Assembly (NCBI RefSeq): GCF_003945595.2
Contig: NW_024104529.1
Span: forward strand, 248,001 to 312,000
DNA length: 64,000 bases
Direction: 5' to 3'
From: Pipra filicauda
Taxonomy: Eukaryota > Chordata > Aves > Passeriformes > Pipridae
Part shown: piece after piece, positions 23,801 to 36,600 of the stretch
Layout: every line of letters starts with the position of its first letter
How positions within the stretch are numbered: the first letter of the stretch is position 1
The notes under the pieces: generated by a model
The model's input: only the letters and a program-made list of their open reading frames with translations
Database searches by the model: none
What the model was told of the DNA's origin: nothing
Translations under genes and position numbers: made by a program

Positions 23801-23817
23801 GGGCGGGGGGTATAAAG
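23801..23817 (+). promoter_or_regulatory. orphan GC box plus TATA box
   Basis: GGGCGGGGGG is immediately followed by TATAAAG. This is a good Sp1-type GC box directly ahead of a consensus TATA box in otherwise gene-free DNA. No open frame, splice donor or known gene is apparent just downstream, so use as a promoter is unproven. Confidence 0.35.
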
Positions 23818-26800
23818 AGCCAGTTCTATGACTGTTGTGAACAAACAGCTCTTTCAAGATCACCATTCCTATCTTTAGCTAGCACTGAACATACTGCTAT
23901 TTGCAAAAGGTCAAACTAGATTCACCTGTGATTAATACAAGGAGGAGTTTGATTTTTACATTTGCTGCCATACTTCAAAGCAAGAACTAAGAACACACTG
24001 CAAACATAACTCTTACCATCAAACTAATCCCATAACTTATGGTTACAGAAAACATTTAAAGTTCCTTGTTTGAAACCAGATGCATTTTCAAGAGCTCTTC
24101 TACCTGATTTTGTGCCCACACGCTTCAGAAGTATCTGCGTGTTACACGCTGAGAATAACTTATATGTTCCAGTCACAGGGGAAAGAGTAACTCAGCTCTG
24201 AACTAACATACACTGCACAAAACTTGACTTTTCAGCTATGAAGGATATAAGTATTTCTGAAATAGAAAACTAAGTGCTTGACTAGAAGACAACATGAGGA
24301 AAAGGCAGGTTCATTAGTCATCTAAATTTACATAAGACATGCCTACCCCTACCTACAACTAGGAAATGTTGAGAAATATATACATAGAAATACATACATT
24401 TTGATTCAAATTGGCCCATTTGAAAGGAAAGATGGTTTTGATCAACCCTTTTAAGTTTAAGATAAAAGCCTCCAACACAACTGCTAAACCAAAGAGAGTG
24501 GAGACTTGAACAGCTGAGGAACTTTGCCTGATCAACAAAAGCAATTCAAGGAAGGAAGTGCTCAAATCAGGATTGCCAGGAGAAAAAAAAAATAGCTGAA
24601 AACATTTATTACTTTATCCTCTACTACACTATGACAACTTTATTTACTGAACCAAACTGCTCTGCTTGCCAGCAGAAATATCAGCCAAGGATTCTTCTAC
24701 CCCAGCAATACATCCTTGTTGTTTACCCAGGAACCCATCCTCATTTTATAGTGCTTCTAGATGTAATTCACAAACCCCTTGGACTCTGGGAGGTTGAAAG
24801 TGCAATGGAAGAATGAGAAAAATGGCAACTGAAGACTGTATTGAGACTATTTCTTTTTTTTCAAGAAATAAGATCCAGGTCTAATATTTTAATACTGAGT
24901 TAGTAGTCCTTAGACCTCTTGAAGAAGTTTTGTTGTTCTATGGTTGACAGACACTGAGATCAACAGGAACAACTTTGTGTGCAGATGCAAAATTTTTCAC
25001 AAATTGCTGCTTAGGCACAGACATGGCATTAAGCAGTATTCCAAAGTGAAATCTGCATCCCTGGATTTCAATAACTAAAATCCTACCTATTTAAGTAAAT
25101 CTTAACATGACAGAAGTCATTAAGTTTCTCAGGATTCATTAGCGTTTCCCAAGTAGATACTGTAAGAGTTTTGTTAGTAATTATTTTTGCAGTGCTATCA
25201 CTGGAACTTCACAGACAGAAGACACAACCAACCTGTGCAATGCATTAGTTAACACAAGCTGTAGCATGTTCAAGTGCAATCCACACAGAAAAGACAAAAG
25301 GCTATGTCAAAACATTTAATCACTGTTCCCCCAAGTAACAATATACTTCCATATGTCCCAGAGCATGTTTGCAACAATGCATCTACACAGAGAGTTCAGC
25401 CCACGCTCAATCTCAAACTTTTCTTCACACACCCTCCGTAAAAGCTTTAAGGCTTAACTCACGGAGCTTGCTCTCTTGACTGCTGGGAATACTAAACCAA
25501 AACTCACGCTGGGGCTTCTTCCACATCATGGAAGGTAAATGCAAAAAGTAGCCAGACTTGAATCCTGAGCAGGAATTTCTGCTTGTATTTGCTCATTTGA
25601 AAATCTGTTCTAAAAGTAAAAGCTACCTAAATGAACAATTTTACCTCCTGTCCTCCTTCTCTAACTAACCCAAACTCCAGTCTTTCATCTGAAAGGTTCA
25701 CCAGACTCTAGTGGATTGCCTCCCTCTTTACATCCACTGACAGTTAATTTTAGTTCACCCAGTTATTTCAAGTTGTCCGGAATGTCTCATCAGACATCCA
25801 TTTAAAATAGCAGAATTACAGTGACACATAGCGGGTTGTAATTGAAAGAGCCAATGGAGAATCTCACAATTAAATAGGAGAAATACCTAGGAAGAACCAG
25901 AGTTTGACAATAGTTATTTTTGTCAAAGCATAATATTTGAAGCAGTGGAACAGACAGTGTCCTTGGTGCTGAGAAACCTGTCCTTCCAGGTGAACATCCA
26001 ACACAATGTTCTCGTTACCAGAAGAGCAGCACAGACAGCTCCCTGCAAACACTGTGGTATGATGTATGGCCAAAAGCACATTGCTGAAATAAACCTCAAA
26101 TCTACCTAGCAGTGCCCTGGCTAATCTTCAGGATGGAGAATAGAATGTACTCCATCCTGGAAAGGCACAAGATCTCTCTCTCTCCTGTGACAACTCTGTG
26201 GTGCCTTAGCCCATCCGACTATCTTAGGGGGAGACAGAGGGTGCAAGAGAAGCCCTGAAAAAAAGGAAGCTGCTCTGGCCACATGGAACCCACCCTTTTA
26301 TCACAGGGTATCCTCAGGCTCCTAGGAAAGACATTTTGCAGTTCTGCAGTTCTTCCCCTGTCCAGCAGCACTGACTTTCTCCCTACCCCTGGAGGAAGAA
26401 CAAAATGCTCAGATTTTTTGAAGGGGCAGAGAAATAAGAGAAAAGGCAGGTCTATGGTATCTGCTCAAGTGAATTTCCTCAGTTTTCCCATATATAAGAA
26501 AGGAACAGTCAGAACTGCTAATTTCCCTTTATATTATTTCGAGTACCTGGCCAAGAGATAGTTGATGGGACTTCCTGAACATGAGCAAGAAGCAGCACCA
26601 GATCCCTGTGGACACATAGGCCACAAAGGCCTCTTTGCCCTCATTGTTTCCTGCAGAGACAGGAGACACACGACTCACACAGGCCTACGACAGTGTGCGA
26701 CTGTACCCACAGGTGTGACTGCTTGTGAAGCCTCGAGTTTGGAACAAGGCACTGAGCTTCAGTCAGAAAACCCTGCTCTCTTGGGTCTTACACACAAAGG

Positions 26801-27636
26801 AATACTTGCTCTCAGTAGTCAAACATGTACACATACAGCAACATCAGAATGGATCCGATGCTCACAAACTGGTAACAGGTTTAAAACCCTACAGTTTTTC
26901 CTGATGGAAGCCTAGCATTGTGTAACAACTTGAACTGATGTTAGGGGAAAATATCTATTGTTTTATAGTAATTTGAGTTACAGTGAAGGGTGTTTTTCAC
27001 TCTGGTCTCTTTAACAGTCTCTATACAAAGTGCCAAAGCTTGTCTTAAACCTGCTATTTACCAGAGTGAAAAGATTTCCAGGTATGAGGACAATGCAATA
27101 TTATCTGTTATAGATCAAAAAATAATAATGCTTGTGATAGGATATGATTTTTTATTTTCACATATTTAAGTCTATATATTGTCTAGTATTGTTTCACCAT
27201 TGTCTCATCATCAAGATTAACATTAAATCAAACAATGAATTATTCATGAGGTGTGAATAAATGGAATTAGCTTTTCTAGCATTCACTCTGTAAATCGCAT
27301 CTTCTGGATAAATGCCTTTTTTTTTATGTCTGAACACTAGAAATAATGATCTGGCTTGCAGCCTTGCTAGATTAACTCTTGTAAGGGTGATATTTTTAGA
27401 TGAACATAGGTCTCATCAACCAAGAGATGTCAGATCTGCTATCATTCCTGTCAGCTTCCCAACTTCCAACAGTTTCCCTCTCCATCCCTAAACTCTACCT
27501 TCACCTCTAGCAGCCATGGTACCTGGAGCTCAGATGATTTGTTGAGCTTGACTCATTATCTACTGTGTTGTAACAGCAGTTAGAAACTGAATGACATTCA
27601 ATTAAAATGATATTAGCAGCTCAGGAGTGATTTTGT

Positions 27637-27794
27637 TTAATTTACTCCTACTCAGATGTAAAAACATTAGTGACTTTTTTAATTGGACCTCATAATGTCT
27701 AACTCCTACTCAAATGCAATGAAATTAAAGACTTTGGTGGCTAAATACCGCTTAATTTACTCCTACCCATCGATAATGACATTAAAGATGCTTT
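27637..27794. repeat. three degenerate direct repeats (about 43 bp each)
   Basis: Copies at about 27637-27678, 27698-27740 and 27752-27794 share the layout T(T)AATTTACTCCTAC... followed some bases later by ACATTA(A)AG/GAC. The period is about 55-60 bases. The copies are too diverged for recent slippage. Confidence 0.5.
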
Positions 27795-30602
27795 AGGGTA
27801 GATATTGTTTCCAATCATTTATATTCAAAAGAAATCTGAGCTTATAGGTACTATTATTGAGCATATAATAAAATCATACAAGAAATTTATCTATACAGTA
27901 GGGGATAGTTGGCTACAAGTAATATTAAAAAGTAATCATTCATTTTTAATGCAAGGATATTAAAAAGTAATGTTAAACACAAGAATTTGTGAAGTTTTCT
28001 GTTCTTCACAGCCTCTTCAAGGGCACAATCCTTTCCTTTTTTAATCCAGTGTGTGATTTTAGATGAAACATTTTTATTAAATTACATATGGTTTTCTTAA
28101 GCGGTATTTATATGGTAAATCCAAGCCTGACTTACATCATTGCTGGGATAGACAGCAAAGGTACTTTTCAGTAATGGGGTTCACTCTGCTCTCTAATGGT
28201 GTGTAACAGTTTAATGCATTCTTCTGAAGTTCAAACATTTTAGAGGAGGATGGGGTTCTCTGTCACACACCTCCCTTTAAATATGACTTGATCTACACTG
28301 AGTTAATGCTTTTTGCATCTGATACAAGTACCTGGCCCATGTTTTGTAATGTCCATAAGGCTGAACCATTAAATCCTTCATGTCTCTTTTACTCACACAA
28401 AAATTCCACTCATTTGGCCTCTGGCATATTCCTCTCTTCCCCTTTCCAGCCTTAAAAACCAAAATAGCTACTAAAAATGCCTTCCCTCACTTAGACTAAC
28501 TTCTAATTATTGAAATGAAAAGCACTTACAAAATTTCACTTATGCTTGTGTTACAAAGACAAGCTGTGCAGATGACAGATTTGAGATGGAAGAACAAGAT
28601 TTCTGGTTTAATCTTGTGCTCTCATCTAGTATGTGGTTATGGAGATGTTCAAATGGAAGGGCCTGTTCCAGGTAACCAGCACAAACGATTACCAAGGGAG
28701 AGAGGAGATAATGCTCTTCTTCCATCTTTGGGATATACAGCCAGCATCCTTGTCCTGCTGAGTGGTGGGTGTTTCAGTGACTGTCTTTCACCCTGCTTTC
28801 CAAGTGATGGTACCTTATAACAGCTCTCTCCAATCCAAATGGAACGTGGTCCCTTCAGCTCTTAACAGCAAAGCCTGTCAGAAACCGTGATCCTTGATTC
28901 ATTTTCTGATTCTGAAGCACAAGCCAGCACAAAACTTCTGCTGCAAACTAGTTTAAAATAATGCCTTATTTTATGATACTTTATAATAATTGTAAGGTTT
29001 CACCATAAAAATCTGTTTTAATCCAAAACATTTGCATGCAATTTTGTAATTCTTTCCACTCGAATCTAGAATTTGGACATGGGAGATTTAGAATAATTTT
29101 TCCCTGGGCATGGGCTTGCAAGGGGTTAGTTAAGCAGCGTGGGCTTGAAATACTAAGGAGCTTCAACGTTATTTTGGAGAATTCATAGCAACATTAGGAA
29201 CTATATAAGCTCCTAAAGTTAAGCACCGACTAATGCAGGTCCTTCATGTGTCTTCTGTTTTGACCTGCAGTGGGTCATTTGCCAGGTCACACAATAAAAA
29301 GGACCACTCTGCTCAGCTGGAGCATACTACTGATATTTGGCATATTTACATTTAGATATGATTAATACAATTATCTCCATTTAAAGTGGTCAAGAGGTAC
29401 CACTGAGCATTTGGATCTCTGTTGTCACTACATCTTTCTCTCTCTTCTTCCATTCTGGCATTTCCTTCCTAAAGCAGTGTCTGAGTAACCTATTGCCAAT
29501 GGGTACAGTGCACATTTATGATACAGTGACTAATGTGAATGATAAAGTATAATGTCTGCAAAAGGGAACACCAGTAACACACAATAGAAAAGAAGGTGGA
29601 TATTAAAACCAGTGATTAACTGACCAAGGTGTGCCATTCCAGGATCACTGAAGTCTGAAACATATACAAAAAATACACAAGGACTTCTATTTGGCTTTCA
29701 TGTCTCAGATATTAAAGGTATCATTAACAGAATACATTTTAAATACCTTGCAGATATAATGAAAGTGACCCAATATCGTAAATTCAGATGTGAAACAACA
29801 AATTTCAAGATACACAGCCAAGTACATATTTGTCTGCACAGGAAGCATTTCAGGGTGCAGCACAGTAAAGCACAGACAGCTTTACTTGTAGTTTGGAACT
29901 CAAGGATTCTATTACAGGATGAAGTTCTTTAATGGACTGAGACTTAAATGCCTACACTATGCAAACATGCTTTATATTAACGAAACACAATATTAGAAAG
30001 AGCAAGAGAGAACATACACCTTTAGCTGGAAAAAAAGAAATCTGTATAATTGTCTTTTTCTAAGATGGGCACCTAAGATGGTCAAATCTAAATTGCCAAT
30101 TAATCCCTACTCCTGTAACATGTCCCACAAGCAGATCACTTCCCATTCAATGCAACCCTCACCAACCACAGGAAAGGACAGTCCAGAATGGGCATAAGAA
30201 CATCAACTCCTTGTCACCACAGTGCTGATCGGGCAATCCCATTTAATCTTCATGATGTAAGCCCAACACATTTACAAGGCACCCTAATTCTCATTATGGG
30301 TTCTTGACCCTTTATATGGAGCATTTGAACAGCCTATGTCCTCTCTTATCTAACCTCATTTTATAAATCTACTATTTAACATATACACTGACTAACCTTA
30401 TATATTTTCTAGTTTTCTGGAAAAAAGAAAAATTCCTTTGTCAACATCTATTTCTATCACCTCAGCTAAAGGAAATATTTCTGTTGCAGCTAATTCAGAC
30501 TTGTTTTGGGAAAGAGGAAGATCCTCTCTAATTTCCATGGTGGAAATTTTAATAAACAGCACCCTCAAGAGGATTAGAACTCAGTTCCTTTACTGTTTGG
30601 GT

Positions 30603-30629
30603 AAAAAAAAAAAAAAAAGAAAAAAAAAA
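30603..30629. repeat. poly(A) tract with one G
   Basis: An A-run broken by a single G. No CR1 or processed-gene body is recognisable upstream. Confidence 0.9.
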
Positions 30630-33600
30630 TCAGTTGCTAAGCTACCACTTTTGAATACAGCCAGAATAATTTCCAAGGGTTATTTAAGGTGTTTAACTAC
30701 AGAACAGATACTGGAATCTGGGTGTGCACCAATACCCGCTGTCACAAGTGCTGCTGTGGTGGCCCTGAGGCATCTGCACAGTTCAGCGTGAGGCTCCCTG
30801 AGATCAAACAGGCAATCAGTCCCCATTAGGAGGTGATCCTTGGAGGAGGTGGCTTTGGAAAGGGATGAGGAGACAGGCTGCTTTGGGGCCCCCCGTTGCT
30901 CTGCACATTTGGGAAAGTCCTTGTGAGAAAATCTAATGCCAAGACAGTTCTCCTGTTTTGTTCTGAGGGTGAGGAGTCCCACGGCCATCCTGGCTTGTGG
31001 GCACATCTGGACTGTTTCCTTACACTACACCAGCACGAGACCCTGACACATCCCAGGGGCATTTGGGAAGGAAGCATAGCAGCTGTACCTCACTCTGAGT
31101 AATGGGAGGGCTGACTGGAGCTAGAGATGCACTGCCAGTGCCCTTCTTCTCCAAGATGGGCAGAAGGTCTGTGGGCAGCTGCCAGGAAAGTTTTACAGCC
31201 CCTGCCCCTGTAAAGCTCAGCCTAAGCCAAGTCATCTTCAGAGCCTTGAAGGAGAGCAGCTCATGTGGAATGTCTGGATTTTTAAGAGATCTTAAAAATC
31301 GTGTCTCAGAACAGAAATTGGATGTGCTGAGGACAACTACAATTTGCATGGCATCAGAAAAGTCACTCTGGTGCTTCATTCTACCATATGATGGGGCGTA
31401 CATATTTTCTTTGCAGAAGTAACACCATCCAGATGTCTCTTCCCTCTTCCACTCATTCTTTCCAACTGAACACATATCACATCAGTGCCACTAAAACTGA
31501 TTTGTTGGCTTTTCAGTGCTAAATTCACTGAAAAGAAAGACTCCCATGAATACCAGAACACTCAGTGTTAAATACAGCTGTGATTTACAAAATGAATAAA
31601 TTTGATTCCCATTTGGATGTTTCTCTCCAATGTTTTGACAATGCTCACGTACCAGAAAATTTTGATCTTTGATCAGAAGTTTAAAAAGAATCTTGTAAAA
31701 AATAATATAAAACCTTGAGCATGAAAAGACAATTAGATAATTCAGAAAAATTCTTCAACACTTAATTTAGTAAGCTGACTTTCAAGGAATATATGTTATG
31801 TTCTCACTTATGCAAAATTGCACTCAGTTTGTTGTATTGGCAAATGCTGTTATTTGGCCTTTTTGTTTGAATTATGAGCATTTTTCTTTGCACTTACCAA
31901 TTTTTAGGATAACTTTTATGTGTTAAAAAGATATCTTTGCCTTTTAAAAACTCATTGTGATCTAAGGAAGCCTAAGCAAGGAGAGCCTTCTGAAGAGTAG
32001 TCAGAAGTGTGCCTAATGTTGTTCCAGAAATTCCTAGACATGGAGTACCCAGCCAGATACAGATGTGACTGGGACTGTCAGAGAGCACATTTAATCCAAC
32101 TGCCAAAAGAAAGCTGCTTTTTCAATTCAGAAGTGTTTTCACAGTTGCACTTTTGTATGAAGAACTATTTTTAAATTACTTTTTTAAAGCATTTTTATTA
32201 TTTTTTTTAATCTAGATGCTTTTACTAAAGCTAGACGTGAGATGATCCATATATACTGAAGAAAACTCGGGCAGAAATAACACTCATCTGATCATTATTC
32301 CCCGGAACAACAATAAACAGCTGCTTATCTGTGATCATGCTACTTGGCTGTAGCATTAACTTAGATACCAAAACTTTCAAGATCCACATTACTGTAAGCT
32401 CCACAAATTATCTGTTACACAGACATGAGTGGCTCTGGTCCCACTATTCTGAGATAATTCATTTCCTCCCCTTCTCCCAAGTTTTACCACCCTTTCTTGA
32501 CATGTCTGGCCAATTTTCTGACATGAAAGCCTTACTCAAACATACTGATTGCTTACTTTACTTGCCATGTACAGCAATTTTGGTTAATTATTTTAAAATC
32601 CATATATATACAGATCTCTCTCTATATAGGCTCCATATGAATAAGAGAGGCTAACAGTAGCAATTACCTCCATCTTCTAATTGCTTTACTAATTTTGAGA
32701 TAAAGATAGGTAGGAAATTTTTGCATAGCTGTTAATTAAGATTTATTTTTCGCCCTTCCAGAGTAGTATAATATACTGGTGTAGAAATACAGCTTAACCT
32801 ACATTTCACACTCAGCCATATTCCTTTGTATGCTGTAGTTAACAAAGGTGTTCATGAATCAGCTGAAAATCTCAATTCATAGCTGGATGACACTTTTCTT
32901 CAACTAACAACAATCCTCAGTTACAAACGCCAAACAGGAAAAGCATATCTGTGAAAAACAAGCCTCTTAAACTGAACGACTGAATAACAATCATGTGTGG
33001 GTTGTGCTTTCTATGCAGCAAACTCTGGGAAGACCTTTCTGTGAACAGCTATCTGATAACAATTGGAGACGCTCTGGTGTTCCTACTCACCTCCCACAGC
33101 CCTTTGTATCAGCAGCTCAGCAGAGAGAGTCTGACAGCAAGATTCCTTTGTCATTTGAAATCTCAGGTACTGTTACTCAGCTCAGTGCTGCACAAAAGAA
33201 CCTCTGCTGCGTGGCTGTGTTTCTACAGAAGAGAGGAATTTCTCAGTGGCTGGCTCTGGGTGTGCGGCACGAAACGTTATCCACGAGTTCTCCCAACAAG
33301 TTGCTCTCTGCTAGGCAACCTTCCATCACCTCGGTCTCCCTGATTTACTCACAGCAGCACCCACATTTCCAAATAACCAAACTAAAGCCCTACAGCACCA
33401 ACCTCAAGCCCTACCTGTGCTGTACACAAGGACCTGTGCTGCATGCAGCTCCTCTCCCAGCGAGCTGCAAGGGTGAGGAGAGCAAACCACCCATGCTTAA
33501 ATCACCACTAGGTTCTCCAACACCATCCAGAAAACCATAATGTCCAAGTCTATAAAAATGGAAACTCTAAACTGAACAAAGTCCATCTACATATCCAGAT

Positions 33601-36600
33601 CTTAGTGTAAGAGGTATTTCCCAATCATTCTCACAAGCCCACCAGAGAGACATTGCATCTGAATACAAAAATACAGAAGCATGAACATGAGCAAATAATT
33701 ATCAATTTGGCCATAGACAATCCCCCCTCCCTTTTTTGCACCCATAATGTTAAGGAATAACAAAGTATTTGCAACATTTCATTCGTTGTATCAGAAATGG
33801 TTGCAGAGAGAAAGGGCAAAGACATCAGCACCGGCAAATTCACATTTTCCTCTTTTTCCTCAAGCCCCACACCAATATTTACATAACTCAGCAACAAAAA
33901 ACCCAAGGAAAAGTCAGAGTTCATTCCTGAAAGAAACCCCCTCTGACTGTTAAAGGCAGACCTCCCTACCCCAGAAGAGCAGATTGAAGCCATGCAAAGC
34001 TTCTTACATCAAGAATAGGGCCACACATTTTAGATAGATGTAACAAACACTTTTAGTTTTGCAGAAAGTTCTCTTCCATCTCAGCAGAAGGCAAGTTCTC
34101 AAACACTTCAATGACATGAGAAACAGGCTCTGATCTGCTCACTTTCTTTCTTGCCAAAACCGGCTACAATTTTCCAACTACGTAAGACCATTTTTCCCAG
34201 TCACTTAAAATCCCAGTCACTGGAATCAGAGCCTCACAACAGTTAATTTATTTGGACTCCTTCTACCTCATCAACATTCTAGAGCTCCAGGCTGTAGCAT
34301 AATCTCAGCATTTTTCTCTCCTGAAAAACAGATGCTACTAGGAGGAAATAACTTTATGCTCTGCAACAATTGTCACATTCCCAAAGACAACATCTTCTCA
34401 TCCCTTACATCAAAACCTACCAAAATAGAATCTTTCTGTAGACTCTTAGGAGTTCCCATCCATGGCTTTCCATACCTACACTTGACACCATTTGCCCAGC
34501 TATAATTAAAGATGAAAAGGGGAAACTGTTGAAAGTCACCAAATCTCTGATGGGTTTTCTCCTATCCGAAATCTGTGCTTATGAAGAAAAAGAGCTTGCT
34601 TCACAGAAAAGGTTGGGAATGTATGTTAAATTCAAAGTGTTATTATAGTGATGAATTGCAGTGTCTAAAAGTCACAGCACAAGGCCCTGGGGTACAACCC
34701 CCTGTTCTGTTCCTACTCGCTGTACGAGGGACAGGACTTTTATCCTGTACTTCTGATTTCCCCATCTGTAAAAATGTGAATAAATAACTGCTTAACATAG
34801 AAGTTACAACATCCATTGCCTTAGCATTTGCAAGCCTTTACAGGTCCTAGGTTAGAAAGCACTCACAAAAGCTGAAAGTAACATTAGTTAAGATCATATT
34901 TCCTGCATTTTTTGTCCTCTCGTTCTTAATTTTGAAGGACATCTGCAATTGCGGTTCATCCATTTAGGCTTATCCTAAAGTCATTATTTGTTATGATGCT
35001 GTTCCTGCCTTCAGCTACAAAGAAAATGACTATCCCTACCCCCTCACAGGCAGGATTAACAGCCACAGAAAATGAGTTATGGTTAGTCTAACTGACAGGA
35101 GCTCAGAAGCAAATTTGTTTTCGAAAGTCCACCTAAGCACAGGAAAGAACCCTGCACCCTGTGTTTTCTTAATTCTTCCTCTCAGCTATGTAAAGAATGT
35201 GTTTTTCTTCATCACCAGTCTGCACTCTCAAGATGTGCACCAAGGCCTCTCTGTGCCAATGGTAGTATGTGAACTGAAAGGTCTAAAATCAGTGGTGCTA
35301 CACAATATAGAATTTGTGCACTCACATCAAGTTGTTTGTTGTATAAAGAATGTATTCAAAATGTTGTCAATGCAGGTGGATTGTTTTATTTGAAGGTGGA
35401 ATAATCATTGTTTTACTTAGGTCTCTGTCAATCTCCGAGCAAGTAGGCTCCTTGTTTACAAATACAATTACAATTTGTACCAAATTTGCAGTAACCAGCT
35501 TCATAATTTTTCCCTCAATCCATAGTTTCACCTTTCTTAGCAGAATAGGTACCAGATGGAGCTGCATAGACTTATTTTGGCGGTATTGAGTTTAGAAGAG
35601 TCATAGATCCTGGCCTGTTCGTAATGCTCTTTATCAGTAGATTGATGGGCATGCTCATCCACCTTGCTCAGAACTAAGGTGTAACTAAGTACTTACCCTA
35701 GGACTACTGTCAGCTTTGACCGACTGGACACTACTGAAAAAGCATCCTTGAATCACCTGAAGACAAGACCCTGTGGAATAAAAATATAGACTGGATGCCA
35801 ATATGCTGCACAGTGCTTAACATCACACAACAATGATCTCCAAGCAGCCTTCCAAAGTGGTAATAATCCAGTTTAGGGATTAGTACAGCTTCCAACCAAA
35901 TACACTTCAAAATCACAAGCCATGTTAAAAAACACATGGTACCTCTGTTCTGAAATTATTTTGAAGAGATCTGGTTTTTGGAGTTGTTGTTGTGTAAAAA
36001 TGTACTTACCCAGCTGCAGCGAAGCAAAATCATAGTGTTCTCCCTTATTCACGGTAATCAATAAATGAAAACTAAATAAATTTAATTCTCACCAAAAGCA
36101 AGAGAAAATATGAGGTCAATAACAGATGTACAAAAGCTGCAGCTTTTCACCCTGGGCCCCCAGGACACACTGCACGTGCTCTCTCTGCCATGTACATCAA
36201 GTGGCACACACACCACCAGTCACTGGGAACACTGAGGATAGTACCAATGAAGCACGTGTTCTGATCTGTGCTGTGTCCAGCCCTGAAAGCAAGGACACAC
36301 ATGACTGAAGGGCCACATGTGCACTCCTGCCACTATGAACAGCCCCACTAAGATCCATGGCACAATACAGAATTTCCTACACAGATCTAGGCTGTGGGAT
36401 CAGTGCCTTAGTTGTTTCTTGCCACGAATACCAAGAAAACAATGACAAATCTCTCAGAGTTTACCTGGAGGACATGTCCTTATCTTGCTTTGTGAGCTAA
36501 AGCCCAAGGATTTCAACTTTGGTTTGTTTGGGTTTTTTTTTAATCTAGAAAGTCTTTATACGTTTAATAAAATACTTATGAGAATGAACTGAAGTTTTAC

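Noticed and set aside
32993..33540. Overlapping 116- and 181-codon open frames
   Set aside because: Long for this AT-rich region, but two frames are open together, composition is generic, no domain is recognised and no promoter or splice signals fit.
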